From an uncultured Oscillospiraceae bacterium (GTDB lineage Bacteria; Bacillota; Clostridia; Oscillospirales; Oscillospiraceae), in NCBI GenBank assembly GCA_900759385.1, contig CAAEUZ010000111.1, positions 1-64,000 of the forward strand: a stretch of DNA of 64,000 nucleotides, read 5' to 3'. Shown here piece by piece: positions 48,769 through 57,272 of the stretch. The translations under genes and the position numbers were made by a program. The notes below the pieces were generated by a model, which ran no database searches, was not told the origin of the DNA, and saw only the letters and a list, made by a program, of their open reading frames with translations. How positions within the stretch are numbered: position 1 is the stretch's first letter; the number at the start of each line of letters is the position of its first letter.

Positions 48769-49453
48769 TTGCGCATACTTATCGTAGAAGACGACAGGCA
48801 GCTGAACAATATCATCGCCAAGCACCTGCGTGAGGCCGGATATGCGGTGGACTGCTGCTTTGACGGCGAAGACGGCCTGTACTACATGGAGTCTGTAGAA
48901 TACGACTGCGTGATCCTCGACGGGATGCTGCCGAAAAAGGACGGACTTTCCGTGCTGCGCGCATACCGCGGCCACAGCCGCGGCGCGCCGGTGCTCATGC
49001 TCACCGCCCGAGACACTGTCACCGACCGCGTCTCTGGCCTGGACGCGGGGGCGGATGACTACCTGATAAAACCCTTTGCCTTTGACGAGCTGCTCGCCAG
49101 GGTACGCGCCATGCTCAGGCGCAGGGGGGGAGCTGAGGCAAAACGTCCTCTCCCTGGCAGATCTGCGCATGGATACGGCCGCGCACACCGTGACGCGGGC
49201 GGGCAGACGCATAGCGCTGACATCGAGGGAGTACGCTCTGCTGGAATACCTGCTGAGGAATCAGGGGATTATCCAAACGCGCAGCCAGATTTCAGACCAC
49301 GTTTGGAACTATGATTTTGAGTATGACTCCAACGTCGTCGATGTGTACGTCCGCTACCTGCGCAACAAGATAGACCGCGGGTTTGACCCGCCGCTTATAC
49401 ATACAATCCGCGGCTTCGGCTATGTCATGAGGCTGGAAGATGGGCAGGCTTAA
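48769..49453 (+). pseudogene. OmpR-family response regulator, frameshifted in a G7 run
   Basis: From TTG 48769 (AAGGGA upstream) the receiver domain is complete: LIVEDDRQLNNIIAKHL, the phosphoryl Asp in CVILDGMLPKKDG, Thr in LMLTARD and Lys in YLIKPF. At 49124-49130 a run of seven G puts the frame out. One G fewer restores ELRQNVLSLADLRMD and a full winged helix (LTSREYALLEYLLRNQGIIQ, HTIRGFGYVMRL) ending at 49453. As read, the DNA-binding domain is lost. Sequencing error, mutation or slippage-based switching are all possible. Confidence 0.85.
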
Positions 49454-50780
49454 GATACGGACGAAAATTATGCTCCTGTTCACTCTGCTTTCGGCGGTTC
49501 TGCTCGGGGCTCTTGTCCCCACGGTGTACTCCTCTGTGGCGGCCTCGCTGAGGCAGACGCTGCAGGCCAGACTGCAGATGGCCATGTCCCAGGTCATATC
49601 TTCAGTGGAAATTCAGAACGGTAAGCTGCATATGGATTTGGAAGAGCTCGATGTCAAGGGCAGCGTACACATGTGCATAGCCGGCAGGGACGGCGCGCTG
49701 CTGTACGACAGCGGGAATGCGGGCTGGCTTTCTGAGGCCGGGCTGGAGAGCGGGGAGGGATATATATCCCACGGCGGCCGCCAGTGGGCGGTTCGGACTC
49801 AGAAATACGAGATAGGAGACGCCGAGATAACCGTAATGGCCGCCAGCTCGACGGAATACGTGGACAACTCCCTGCGGGACCTCGTACTGCTTCTGCTGGT
49901 GCTCGCCCCTGTGTACCTGGCCTTTTCTGCGCTCGGCTCCTATTTCCTGGCCAAAAGGGCCATGAAGCCCGTGAGGCAGATAACGCAGGCGGCTCAAATA
50001 ATAGGCAACGGTGAGCTCAGCAGGCGGATCACCAGCGTGAAGACAAAAGACGAGGTGGGCGAACTCTCTGAGACCATCAACGAGATGCTTGACAGGCTCG
50101 AGGCATCCTTTCAGCGCGAGCGCCAGTTCACCTCTGACGCATCACATGAGCTGAGGACGCCGCTCGCGGTCATATCCGCCTGCGCCGAGGATGCGCTGGG
50201 CAGCGCCGCGCCGGACTGCCGCGAGAGCATGGAGACAATAAGGGACGAGGCGGAACGGATGACCAGGATAATCTCGCAGCTGCTCATGCTCGCGCGCGGA
50301 TATGAGGGGCGCATGCACCTGGAGCCGGAGCAGATAGCCCTGCGCGATATGCTCGACTCGGTCTGCGACGAGCTCAAGGACTCCGCCGCCGCCAGGCAGA
50401 TCCGGCTGCACAACGGCATATCCGCCGACGTATGCATAACGGCCGACCAGAGCCTTATGACCCAGCTCATGGTCAACCTTATAGGCAACGCGATAAAGTA
50501 CGGGCGGGACGGCGGCAATGTATGGCTCGACGCGGCCGCCGGGGAGGAAGAAGTGCGTATAACGGTGGCCGACGACGGCACGGGCATTTCCGATGAAGAC
50601 CTGCCGCGGATTTTTGAACGCTTCTACCGCACCGACAGCGCCCGTGACCGCAGCGGCTTCGGCCTCGGGCTGTCGATAGCGAAATGGATCGTGGAGCTGC
50701 ACCGCGGCGTGATAAACGTAAAAAGCAGCCTTGGCCACGGCACAAGCTTTGAAATTATTCTGCCCTCCCCGGCAAAATAG
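49440..50780 (+). CDS. Sensor histidine kinase
   Basis: A 446-residue membrane kinase overlapping the regulator gene by 14 bases. Two membrane segments (about 10-30 and 143-168) flank an outside sensor domain; HAMP is at 170-220 (AKRAMKPVRQITQAAQ). The H box is SDASHELRTPLAV near 235, N box LIGNAIKYG, G boxes DDGTGISDEDL and GFGLGLS. Partner of the frameshifted regulator; probably senses an envelope cue and controls the PepSY gene. Confidence 0.93.
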   Translation: MGRLKIRTKIMLLFTLLSAVLLGALVPTVYSSVAASLRQTLQARLQMAMSQVISSVEIQNGKLHMDLEELDVKGSVHMCIAGRDGALLYDSGNAGWLSEAGLESGEGYISHGGRQWAVRTQKYEIGDAEITVMAASSTEYVDNSLRDLVLLLLVLAPVYLAFSALGSYFLAKRAMKPVRQITQAAQIIGNGELSRRITSVKTKDEVGELSETINEMLDRLEASFQRERQFTSDASHELRTPLAVISACAEDALGSAAPDCRESMETIRDEAERMTRIISQLLMLARGYEGRMHLEPEQIALRDMLDSVCDELKDSAAARQIRLHNGISADVCITADQSLMTQLMVNLIGNAIKYGRDGGNVWLDAAAGEEEVRITVADDGTGISDEDLPRIFERFYRTDSARDRSGFGLGLSIAKWIVELHRGVINVKSSLGHGTSFEIILPSPAK

Positions 50781-50806
50781 GAGTCCCGCCCCGCGCTGCC
50801 GTGCGC

Positions 50807-51652
50807 CTAATTGCCTGCAAAAACGTCATCCAGCCAGGCGGCGTAATCACCTATCCAGTCCCCGTCGCCCCCGAAGCCGTGCGGCCGGCCCTCGAGCACC
50901 AGACGTCGGACGGGGCAGCCCAGCTCTGTCATGAGCTCGTACTGCGCCTCAAACTGGCTGTAGAAGGGGTCGAGCGTGCCGTAGCAGTAGAAGGTCGGCG
51001 GCAGCCTGCCCGCGAGCAGGTCGTCCACGTCCATGCTGGCGACGCTCAGCCGGCCGTAGAAGGAGTAGATCATGCCCGCGGCCGAGGCGTGGGCGGGCAC
51101 GGCGTCGAGCGCATCGGGGACGTAGCCGGGGTCGAGCGCCGTGGGCAGTACGTCCTCATCGTAGTGCAGGAAGAACTCGCCCGCCTGTATGCCGCCCGCG
51201 GAGTAACCCATGACCGCGATGTCGTAGGGGTCAATGCCGTAGGCTTCGGCGTTGGCGCGGATGAAGCGCACGGCGCGGGCCACGTCCAGAGCGCCCTCCT
51301 GCTGGGTGTAGGGCCGCAGGCGGTAGTCCACTATGAAGGTCTGGAAGCCCAGCTCCATCAGGTGCGCCGCCGTGGGCAGGCTGTCGGTGTAGTTGCCGCG
51401 GAACATATAGGCCCCGCCGGCCAGCAGAACTACCGCGCCGCGCGGCGTCACGCCCTCGCGCACGGGTATGGCCGTGACGTAGGGGCGGAAGTCGTAGTCG
51501 TCGAAGTAGCCCGTCATGTCCGGCGTAAACTCCGTCACCGCTGGGACGTTGCCCTCCTCCCGGAGATAGAGCGCCTGGATGCGCGAGGTATCCGGCCCGG
51601 TGTTCAGGACCGTGTCGTTTCCCTCAGGCTCCGGCAGGTGCAGGTCGTTCAT
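50807..51652 (-). CDS. Alpha/beta hydrolase module (second half of a split secreted enzyme?)
   Basis: A 281-residue alpha/beta hydrolase: oxyanion LLAGGAYMFRG near 80, nucleophile GYSAGG near 150, acid in CYGTLDPFYSQF and base in RPHGFGG. It has no signal peptide and its ATG sits directly against GGGAGGG, too close for a good start. It is in the same frame as the lipoprotein hydrolase upstream, separated by one TAG and 15 sense codons (EYDYGDGLAQSRTGG). It may be the second module of one bimodular exported esterase. Confidence 0.75.
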   Translation of the reverse strand: MNDLHLPEPEGNDTVLNTGPDTSRIQALYLREEGNVPAVTEFTPDMTGYFDDYDFRPYVTAIPVREGVTPRGAVVLLAGGAYMFRGNYTDSLPTAAHLMELGFQTFIVDYRLRPYTQQEGALDVARAVRFIRANAEAYGIDPYDIAVMGYSAGGIQAGEFFLHYDEDVLPTALDPGYVPDALDAVPAHASAAGMIYSFYGRLSVASMDVDDLLAGRLPPTFYCYGTLDPFYSQFEAQYELMTELGCPVRRLVLEGRPHGFGGDGDWIGDYAAWLDDVFAGN

Positions 51653-51697
51653 CCCTCCCGTCCGGCTCTGCGCCAGCCCGTCGCCGTAGTCGTACTC

Positions 51698-52666
51698 CTA
51701 CGGCCAGTCGTCGGGCGCGGCCACCGTGGTCTCGCTCGAGCCGGGACGTCTCTCCGTGTATTCCATGGGTATGCTCTCCTCCCTCGTGTGCGAAAACAGC
51801 CAGCCCATGACCGTACCGTCGTGGGCAAAGGCCTGGCCGCCGGCATGCTGGTCGCTGAAGCCGTGGGCGTCGAAGAAATCCTGCGAGCGCACGTCAAGGA
51901 CCAGCAGCCCGTCTATCTCAGCGTCCGAGAGCCCCTGCGAGGCATAGATGGCGTGCAGCTCGTTGTATGCGTCCGTCAACGGCTGGGCGCCGTAGTAGCT
52001 GTCACGGTCGCCGATCGCCATGTATACCGGCGTGCGTGATGCGGCGAGGACGTCCAGGTCGCCGTCCCAGCGCGTGCTGGTGACGAGGCAGGCGGCAAAG
52101 AGCTCCGGGCGCATGCCCATGACCAGCGAGGCCGTCTCCCCGCCGCCGCTCATCCCGTGCAGGTAGACCCGCGCGGGGTCTATGCTGTACTCCGCGAGGA
52201 AGTACTCCACCAGCACTATGGTCTGCCGCGCCGAGGTCTCGCCCCAGTCATTGAGCTGCGGGGCGAGGACCAGCATGTCGGGGTCGTAGTCCTGCGCCTC
52301 GAAGCCGAAGTCCTCGGCGAGATTCGCGCCCACGCCCTGGAAGTACAGCCCCTCATAGCCGGCCAGCGTCACGAACAGCGCCCTCGGCCCCGAGCCGTCA
52401 TAGCTCTCCGGTGTGTACAGGTTGTAGTGTATGTCGCCCTCGGACGAGTGCAGCACGTTGTCGAGTACGAAGCCGCGCTCAGTCTCGGTGCCGGCTTCGG
52501 CGTATGCGTCGGGCTCCGGTGCCGCAGATTCGGCGGACGCTCCAGTTTCGGCAGACGCTTCTGCGTCCGGTTCCGGCGTCGCGGCCGGCCGTGCCGGGCC
52601 GCAGGCCGTCAGCGCGGCTGTGAGCGCGGCTGCCAGGCATATAGCCAGCGTTTTGGTGATGTTCAT
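51698..52666 (-). CDS. Secreted alpha/beta hydrolase lipoprotein (esterase-like)
   Basis: A 322-residue lipoprotein with lipobox TACG near 22 and a long Ala/Glu/Pro linker to about 65. The fold follows: FVTLAGYEGLYFQGVG, LVLAPQLNDWGE, nucleophile HGMSGGG near 190, acid in IGDRDSYYG and His in HAHGF/AFAHDGTVMGW. It ends in TAG at 51698 and the reading frame continues open into the next hydrolase. Likely a cell-surface carboxylesterase; substrate unknown. Confidence 0.82.
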   Translation of the reverse strand: MNITKTLAICLAAALTAALTACGPARPAATPEPDAEASAETGASAESAAPEPDAYAEAGTETERGFVLDNVLHSSEGDIHYNLYTPESYDGSGPRALFVTLAGYEGLYFQGVGANLAEDFGFEAQDYDPDMLVLAPQLNDWGETSARQTIVLVEYFLAEYSIDPARVYLHGMSGGGETASLVMGMRPELFAACLVTSTRWDGDLDVLAASRTPVYMAIGDRDSYYGAQPLTDAYNELHAIYASQGLSDAEIDGLLVLDVRSQDFFDAHGFSDQHAGGQAFAHDGTVMGWLFSHTREESIPMEYTERRPGSSETTVAAPDDWP

Positions 52667-52835
52667 GTGTCAGACCTCAATTCAAGTTTTCGTGCCTTAA
52701 AGGTTTCCGGGATGCTGGACGGGGTTTGTCCCGAGCCGGATAATGCTCTGCGGGGTGCAGGGTGAGCGTCATGCGCAGTGTGCGCAGCCGTCCGTGGCTG
52801 CACCATGCCCCTCCTGCGGCTGAGCAAATTGAAAA

Positions 52836-52856
52836 GGCGGCGGGTTAACCGCCGCC
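52836..52856 (-). terminator. Terminator at the end of the redox-gene operon
   Basis: GGCGGCGG and CCGCCGCC stem; the minus strand continues TTTTCAATTTG, just after the RibD-like stop. Confidence 0.7.
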
Positions 52857-52862
52857 TTTATA

Positions 52863-53561
52863 TCAGCTTGCCTTGTATCGCAGCCACAGCCCGCCGCCGT
52901 CCAGCTGACGGCTCTCTATGAGCTCGAGCCCGGCGCTGCCGCAGCGGTCGAACAGCGCGGCCCCGTCGCCCCCGTCTATGACGGGTGCAAGCACCACGCT
53001 CAGCTCGTCGATTACGCCGGCGTCGAGCAGCGCGCCGTTTATGAGCCCGCCGCCCGCGAGCATGACCCGCTTGACGCCGAAAAGCTCGTTGAGCCTGCGC
53101 AGCGCGCTCTTGAAATCGACCCGGTTCCTGCCCGCGACGATGTAGGAGATGCCGCGCTCACGCAGGTACTCAAGATACTCCGGCGCGGCCTGCTCGGTCA
53201 GCAGCTCTATGATGTGCGCTTCCGGCCGGCCGGGACGCGCAAACGTACCGCTCTGCCAGCCGATGCGCCCGCGCGCGTCCACGGCCACCAGATAGTCATG
53301 CTCTTTGGCCGGGGCCCTGTAGTCCGCGTAAGGCAGGAGCTGCTTCGGACGCGGAAGCTGTCCCGCCTCACCGCCGGCAAACTCCAGGGCAGTGGTCGTG
53401 CCGTAGAGCGTGGCCTCACAGCAGAAAAAGCTCCTCAGCGAGGCGTATTCCTTCTGCGCCGCCGAGCATTTGGGCTCGGCGAAGAAGCCGCCCTCAATGC
53501 GCCCGTCGAGAGAGGCTAGCATGTGACAGACGACATAGGGGCGCGTCTCACTCCTGCCCAT
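52863..53561 (-). CDS. RibD C-terminal-domain reductase (DHFR-like fold)
   Basis: A 232-residue protein like the reductase half of RibD: YVVCHMLASLDGRIEGGFFA, TLYGTTTALEFAGG, YIVAGRNRVDFKSALRRL and the late VKRVMLAGGGLINGALLDAG, IDELSVVLAPVIDGGDGAAL. It stands alone, so it is more likely a general pyrimidine-type or aldehyde reductase than a riboflavin enzyme. Overlaps the decarboxylase by 14 bases; last gene of the operon. Confidence 0.87.
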   Translation of the reverse strand: MGRSETRPYVVCHMLASLDGRIEGGFFAEPKCSAAQKEYASLRSFFCCEATLYGTTTALEFAGGEAGQLPRPKQLLPYADYRAPAKEHDYLVAVDARGRIGWQSGTFARPGRPEAHIIELLTEQAAPEYLEYLRERGISYIVAGRNRVDFKSALRRLNELFGVKRVMLAGGGLINGALLDAGVIDELSVVLAPVIDGGDGAALFDRCGSAGLELIESRQLDGGGLWLRYKAS

Positions 53562-53877
53562 CGCCGTACACTTCCTTTGCCATGCGCAGGGCCGCCCAGG
53601 CCTTGGGCCAGCCCGCGTAGAAGGCCAGCTGGGTAAGCGCCTCGCTCATCTCCGCCGCGGTGACGCCGTTGGCCTTGGCGCGCTGTATGTGGTGCAGCAG
53701 CGAGCTGTCTAGTATCCCGCCCGCCATCAGGGCTGAGACGGTGATGAGGCTGCGGTCGCGCGGCGAGAGCTCAGCCTCACGCGACCAGACCTCGCCGAAG
53801 AGCACGTCGTCGTTGAGTTCGGCGAACTTGGGCGCAAAGGTGCCCATTGAATCGCGCCCGGCGGTAACTCTATCCAT
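53548..53877 (-). CDS. Carboxymuconolactone decarboxylase family protein (single domain)
   Basis: A 109-residue CMD protein: FGEVWSREAELSPRDRSLIT, VSALMAGGILDSSLLHHIQR and EMSEALTQLAFYAGWPKAWA are the classic family stretches. The His in LLHHI is kept; there is no CxxC. GGGAGG precedes the ATG. It lies between flavin reductase and RibD-like genes in a redox operon. Confidence 0.92.
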   Translation of the reverse strand: MDRVTAGRDSMGTFAPKFAELNDDVLFGEVWSREAELSPRDRSLITVSALMAGGILDSSLLHHIQRAKANGVTAAEMSEALTQLAFYAGWPKAWAALRMAKEVYGDGQE

Positions 53878-53892
53878 GGATATGCCTCCCTT

Positions 53893-54450
53893 TCACTTGA
53901 GAGCTGCGCCGTCACGGAAGGCGTCGCCCACTTTTTCACCGAGGACAAAGTACTCGTTGCGCACCCCGTCGTAGCTTATGGGCGCGAGCTTTGCCACGTC
54001 CGGTTTGCCGTCGGAGGCGAGCGCGGCCTCGTCCACGCTGATGTTGACTATACGGCCGATGACGTTGCCGTCCTCGCTGACCTTGACCAGCTCGCACTCG
54101 AGCGCCATGGGGAATTCGGTGATGACCGGCGCGTCTACAAAGGCGCTCTTTTCAATGTGCAGCCCGGCCCTGGCGAGTTTGTCAGGCTCGCTGTGGGCAG
54201 ACACCAGGCCGACGTAGTCCGCCTCGCGCAGGTGCGCCCTGTCGGCGAAGCTCACGGTGAACGCCCTGCGCTCAACAATGTTGTCGAAGGTCTTGTGGGA
54301 GTGACTCAGGCACAGCTCAACCATGTCGGCCTCGTACAGCCCGCCCCAGGCAGCGGTCATGGCGTCGGCCTTGCCGTCGCCGCCGTAGGTGCCGATGACC
54401 AGCACGGGCATGGGATAAAACCAGGGCTTGGAACCGAAATCTTTACGCAT
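53893..54450 (-). CDS. Flavin reductase family protein (FMN-binding split barrel)
   Basis: A 185-residue flavin-reductase-like protein: YPMPVLVIGTYGGDGKADAM, TAAWGGLYEADMVELCLSHS, HKTFDNIVERRAFTVSF, then ECELVKVSEDGNVIGRIVNI. Matches the flavoredoxin group of anaerobes. Cofactor FMN. Same operon, 15 bases before the decarboxylase gene. Confidence 0.92.
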   Translation of the reverse strand: MRKDFGSKPWFYPMPVLVIGTYGGDGKADAMTAAWGGLYEADMVELCLSHSHKTFDNIVERRAFTVSFADRAHLREADYVGLVSAHSEPDKLARAGLHIEKSAFVDAPVITEFPMALECELVKVSEDGNVIGRIVNISVDEAALASDGKPDVAKLAPISYDGVRNEYFVLGEKVGDAFRDGAALK

Positions 54451-54466
54451 TGTTCTTCTCTCCTTC

Positions 54467-55366
54467 TCAGTCTATGGATATGAGCTCATACTCCCTGGAG
54501 CCGAAGCCGAGCTCGGCGGCCGCCTCAATGGTGTGGATGCCGTTGCGGGAGTTCACGCGCTCCATGAAGTGCTCCCTGCCCGGGTCGCCGGAGTTCATGA
54601 CGAGGTCGATGCAGGCCTGGTCGATGGCGACGGGGTCGGCGGAGGCGAGGATGCCTATATCGGCCATGCAGGGGGCCTCGGCGTCGGAGCAGCAGTCGCA
54701 GTCCACGGAGAGGTTCTTCATCACGTTTACGAAGGCAATCCTGTCTTTGAAGTGCATACACACGCTCTCGGCGGCGTCGGCCATGGCCTCCGGGAACACC
54801 ACGTTGCTGGCGTGCATGTCCCAGGCCTCGTAGTGGTCGGCGCTCTTTCCGCCGGAGTGGATAAGGCTCTTGCCCGCGCGGGAGGCGCAGCCGATGGACA
54901 GCTGCTTGAGCGCGCCGCCGCAGCCGCCCATGGGGTGGCCCTTGAAGTGGGCGAGGACGAGCATACTGTCATAGTTCAGCATATTTTTGCCCACGAGGTT
55001 CTTCTTTAAAATTTTACCGTTGGGGATGTCCAGCTCCTCATCGGGGCCCTCGGCGTCCATCAGGTCCACGTTGAAGTACCTGTTCCAGCCGTGGTACTCT
55101 ATGAGCTTGAGGTGGCTGGCCGTGCTGTCGCGCACGCCGTTATTGAATTTGTCGCCATAGGCGGTGTTGCACTCCACGATGGTGCCGCTGACCTTATCGA
55201 CCATGGGCTTCCAGAACTCGGGGCGCATGAAATACTGGTTGCCCTTTTCGCCCGAGTGGACCTTGACCGCCACCCTGCCGGGCAGCTCGACGCCAAGAGC
55301 ATTATACACCCTGACGACAGCCTCCGGCGTTATCTCGCGCGTGAAATATACCCTGGACTTTTCCAT
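54467..55366 (-). CDS. DUF362 domain protein
   Basis: A 299-residue DUF362 protein: VAVKVHSGEKGNQYFMRPEF, VECNTAYGDKFNNGVRDSTA, AHFKGHPMGGCGGALKQLSI, GCASRAGKSLIHSGG. Cys are concentrated in CDCCSDAEAPCMADIGI near 225, but the classical C-terminal double 4Fe-4S ferredoxin motif of some homologues is absent. Often found with redox or corrinoid genes; function unknown. AAAGGAG upstream. Confidence 0.88.
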   Translation of the reverse strand: MEKSRVYFTREITPEAVVRVYNALGVELPGRVAVKVHSGEKGNQYFMRPEFWKPMVDKVSGTIVECNTAYGDKFNNGVRDSTASHLKLIEYHGWNRYFNVDLMDAEGPDEELDIPNGKILKKNLVGKNMLNYDSMLVLAHFKGHPMGGCGGALKQLSIGCASRAGKSLIHSGGKSADHYEAWDMHASNVVFPEAMADAAESVCMHFKDRIAFVNVMKNLSVDCDCCSDAEAPCMADIGILASADPVAIDQACIDLVMNSGDPGREHFMERVNSRNGIHTIEAAAELGFGSREYELISID

Positions 55367-55387
55367 GAATAACGCTCCTTTCCAGCT

Positions 55388-56233
55388 TTATTTCTGCCCG
55401 TCCACATCGGGCACTATCGCCGCATAGCTCGCCAGCTTTTCAGGCGTGCTCTCATAGTAGCGCTTGCCGGAGTCGAGAGCGGCTATCTCCGCCATCTCGC
55501 TCTCAGTGAGGGTGAAACCGAAGATATCCGCGTTGGAGGCTATGTGTGCCGGGTTTTTGGAACCGGGGATGACTATGTCGCCCGACTGTATATGCCAGCG
55601 CAGGATAATCTGCACATTGCTCTTGCCGTACTTTTCAGCCAGGCGGGTAAACACAGGCTCGTTTATGAGCGCCTTGTCGCCGTGGCCCAGCGGATACCAG
55701 GCCTGGATGTGCATGCCCTCAAGGGAGAGGAACTTCTTGAGCCCGCGCTCCTGGTTGTAGGGGTGCACCTCGGTCTGCAGCACGGCGGGCTTGACCTCGC
55801 AGATGGACAGTATCTCCAATATCTGCTCGCTTGTCATGTTGCTCAGGCCTATGGCGCGCACCTTGCCCGCCCTGTACGCGGCCTCCATCTGCCTGTAGCC
55901 TGCGACGTAATTTCCCGCAGGCTGGTGGATGAGCAGCAGGTCGATGTAGTCCGTACCCAGGCGTTCCAGCGTCCTGTCCACGGCGTCCGGCTGCTCGTAG
56001 AAGCTGGGCCAGAGTTTGGTCTCGAGGAAGATGTCCTCGCGGCTGAGGCCGGAACGGGCCATCGCGCGGCCCACGGCCTTCTCGTTCAGGTAGGCGTTGG
56101 CCGTGTCGACCAGGCCTATACCGCCGGTGAGCGCGCTGTACACGCTCGCCTCTGCCTCGTCGGGGCTCATCAGGAAGGTCCCTGCGCCGAGCATGGGCAT
56201 CTTCACGCCGTTATTCAGTGTGACGTATTCCAT
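55388..56233 (-). CDS. Aldo/keto reductase (2,5-diketogluconate reductase-like)
   Basis: A 281-residue AKR5-type enzyme. MPMLGAGTFLMSPDE, catalytic Asp/Tyr in GIGLVDTANAYLNEKAVGRA near 40-50, Lys in IFLETKLWPS near 73, and His in DLLLIHQPAGNYV near 105. The C-terminal NADPH site is IVIPGSKNPAHIASNADIFG. Shorter than the neighbouring AKR. Cytoplasmic carbonyl reduction. Confidence 0.94.
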   Translation of the reverse strand: MEYVTLNNGVKMPMLGAGTFLMSPDEAEASVYSALTGGIGLVDTANAYLNEKAVGRAMARSGLSREDIFLETKLWPSFYEQPDAVDRTLERLGTDYIDLLLIHQPAGNYVAGYRQMEAAYRAGKVRAIGLSNMTSEQILEILSICEVKPAVLQTEVHPYNQERGLKKFLSLEGMHIQAWYPLGHGDKALINEPVFTRLAEKYGKSNVQIILRWHIQSGDIVIPGSKNPAHIASNADIFGFTLTESEMAEIAALDSGKRYYESTPEKLASYAAIVPDVDGQK

Positions 56234-56260
56234 AATTCCATATCCTTTCAGACATCCTGT

Positions 56261-57259
56261 TTACTTCTTCAGAGGCGTGCCGCCGTACACGGCCGACATC
56301 TCCATGCCGTCGAGCGCCGCGTCTATGGCGGCCACCTCCGCGGCGCTGAGGTTCACTTCGGCGGCGGCCAGGTTTTCCTCCATACGCTCCGGCTTGCGCG
56401 AACCGGGGATGGGCACGACGTGCTCCGGCCGGTCTATCATCCACGCGAGTGAAATCTGCGCTGGGGTGGCGCCGTGCTTTGCGGCGTTGTCCCGCAGCAG
56501 CTCGAGCAGGGCTGAGTTTTTCTCCACGGCCTCGTCGGTGAACTGCGGCATTGCCGCGCGGTAGTCGGTCTTGGCATCGAAAGACTGCCCCTTGCCGTAA
56601 GCGCCGGTGAGGAAGCCGTTGGCCATGGGCGAGAAGGCCACGAAGCCGACGCCCAGCTCCTTCAGGGCCGGGAAGAGGGCGGCGTGCTGCCGGGCCATCA
56701 TGGAGTAGCGGTTTTCAATGGCGGTCACGGGGCAGACGGCGTGCGCGCGGCGGAGATAGCCCTCGTCGGCCTCGCTTATGCCCCAGTGTGTGATCTTGCC
56801 CTCCTTTATTAGGTCGGCCATGACCTGGGCCACGGCCTCCGGTTCCACGGAGGGGTCTATGCGGTGCTGGAAGTAAAGGTCTATGTGGTCGGTTTTGAGC
56901 CGCCTCAGGCTGCCCTCCACGCTGCGGCGTATGGTCTCCGGACGGGAGTCCGGCACCAGCGGGAGGGGCACTTTGCCGCTCTCGCGGTCGAAAGTGAGCC
57001 CGAACTTGGAGGCGATGACGGCCTCGCCGCGCACATCGTGCAGCGCTTCGCCGACTATGCGCTCGTTGACGTGCGGGTCGTCGGCGGTGCCGTAGACCTC
57101 AGCCGTGTCGAATAAGCGGTAGCCCATGTCATAGGCCTCGCGTATCAGCTTTGCAGCCTCGCGCTCATCGGTCGTGGGGCCGTAGGCGTGGGAGAAGCCC
57201 ATGCAGCCCAGCCCCACGGCGCCGACGGTGAGGTCTTTTCCGAGTGTGATGGTTTTCAT
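56261..57259 (-). CDS. Aldo/keto reductase (AKR11/13-like)
   Basis: A 332-residue AKR from ATG 57259 (GGTGAGAG upstream). VGLGCMGFSHAYGP, RLFDTAEVYGT near 50, KFGL near 83, IDLYFQHRIDPSVEPE near 120 and VPIPGSRKPERMEENLAAAE complete the set. Distinct in sequence from the other two AKRs in this window. Lies 13 bases from the exported flavodoxin gene. Confidence 0.94.
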   Translation of the reverse strand: MKTITLGKDLTVGAVGLGCMGFSHAYGPTTDEREAAKLIREAYDMGYRLFDTAEVYGTADDPHVNERIVGEALHDVRGEAVIASKFGLTFDRESGKVPLPLVPDSRPETIRRSVEGSLRRLKTDHIDLYFQHRIDPSVEPEAVAQVMADLIKEGKITHWGISEADEGYLRRAHAVCPVTAIENRYSMMARQHAALFPALKELGVGFVAFSPMANGFLTGAYGKGQSFDAKTDYRAAMPQFTDEAVEKNSALLELLRDNAAKHGATPAQISLAWMIDRPEHVVPIPGSRKPERMEENLAAAEVNLSAAEVAAIDAALDGMEMSAVYGGTPLKK

Positions 57260-57272
57260 TCTCTCACCTTCC

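Noticed and set aside
45779..52666. Reassignment of TAG to a sense codon, suggested by two in-frame TAGs
   Set aside because: At least five ordinary genes in the window end in TAG with a terminator or new gene right after, so TAG is a working stop codon here.
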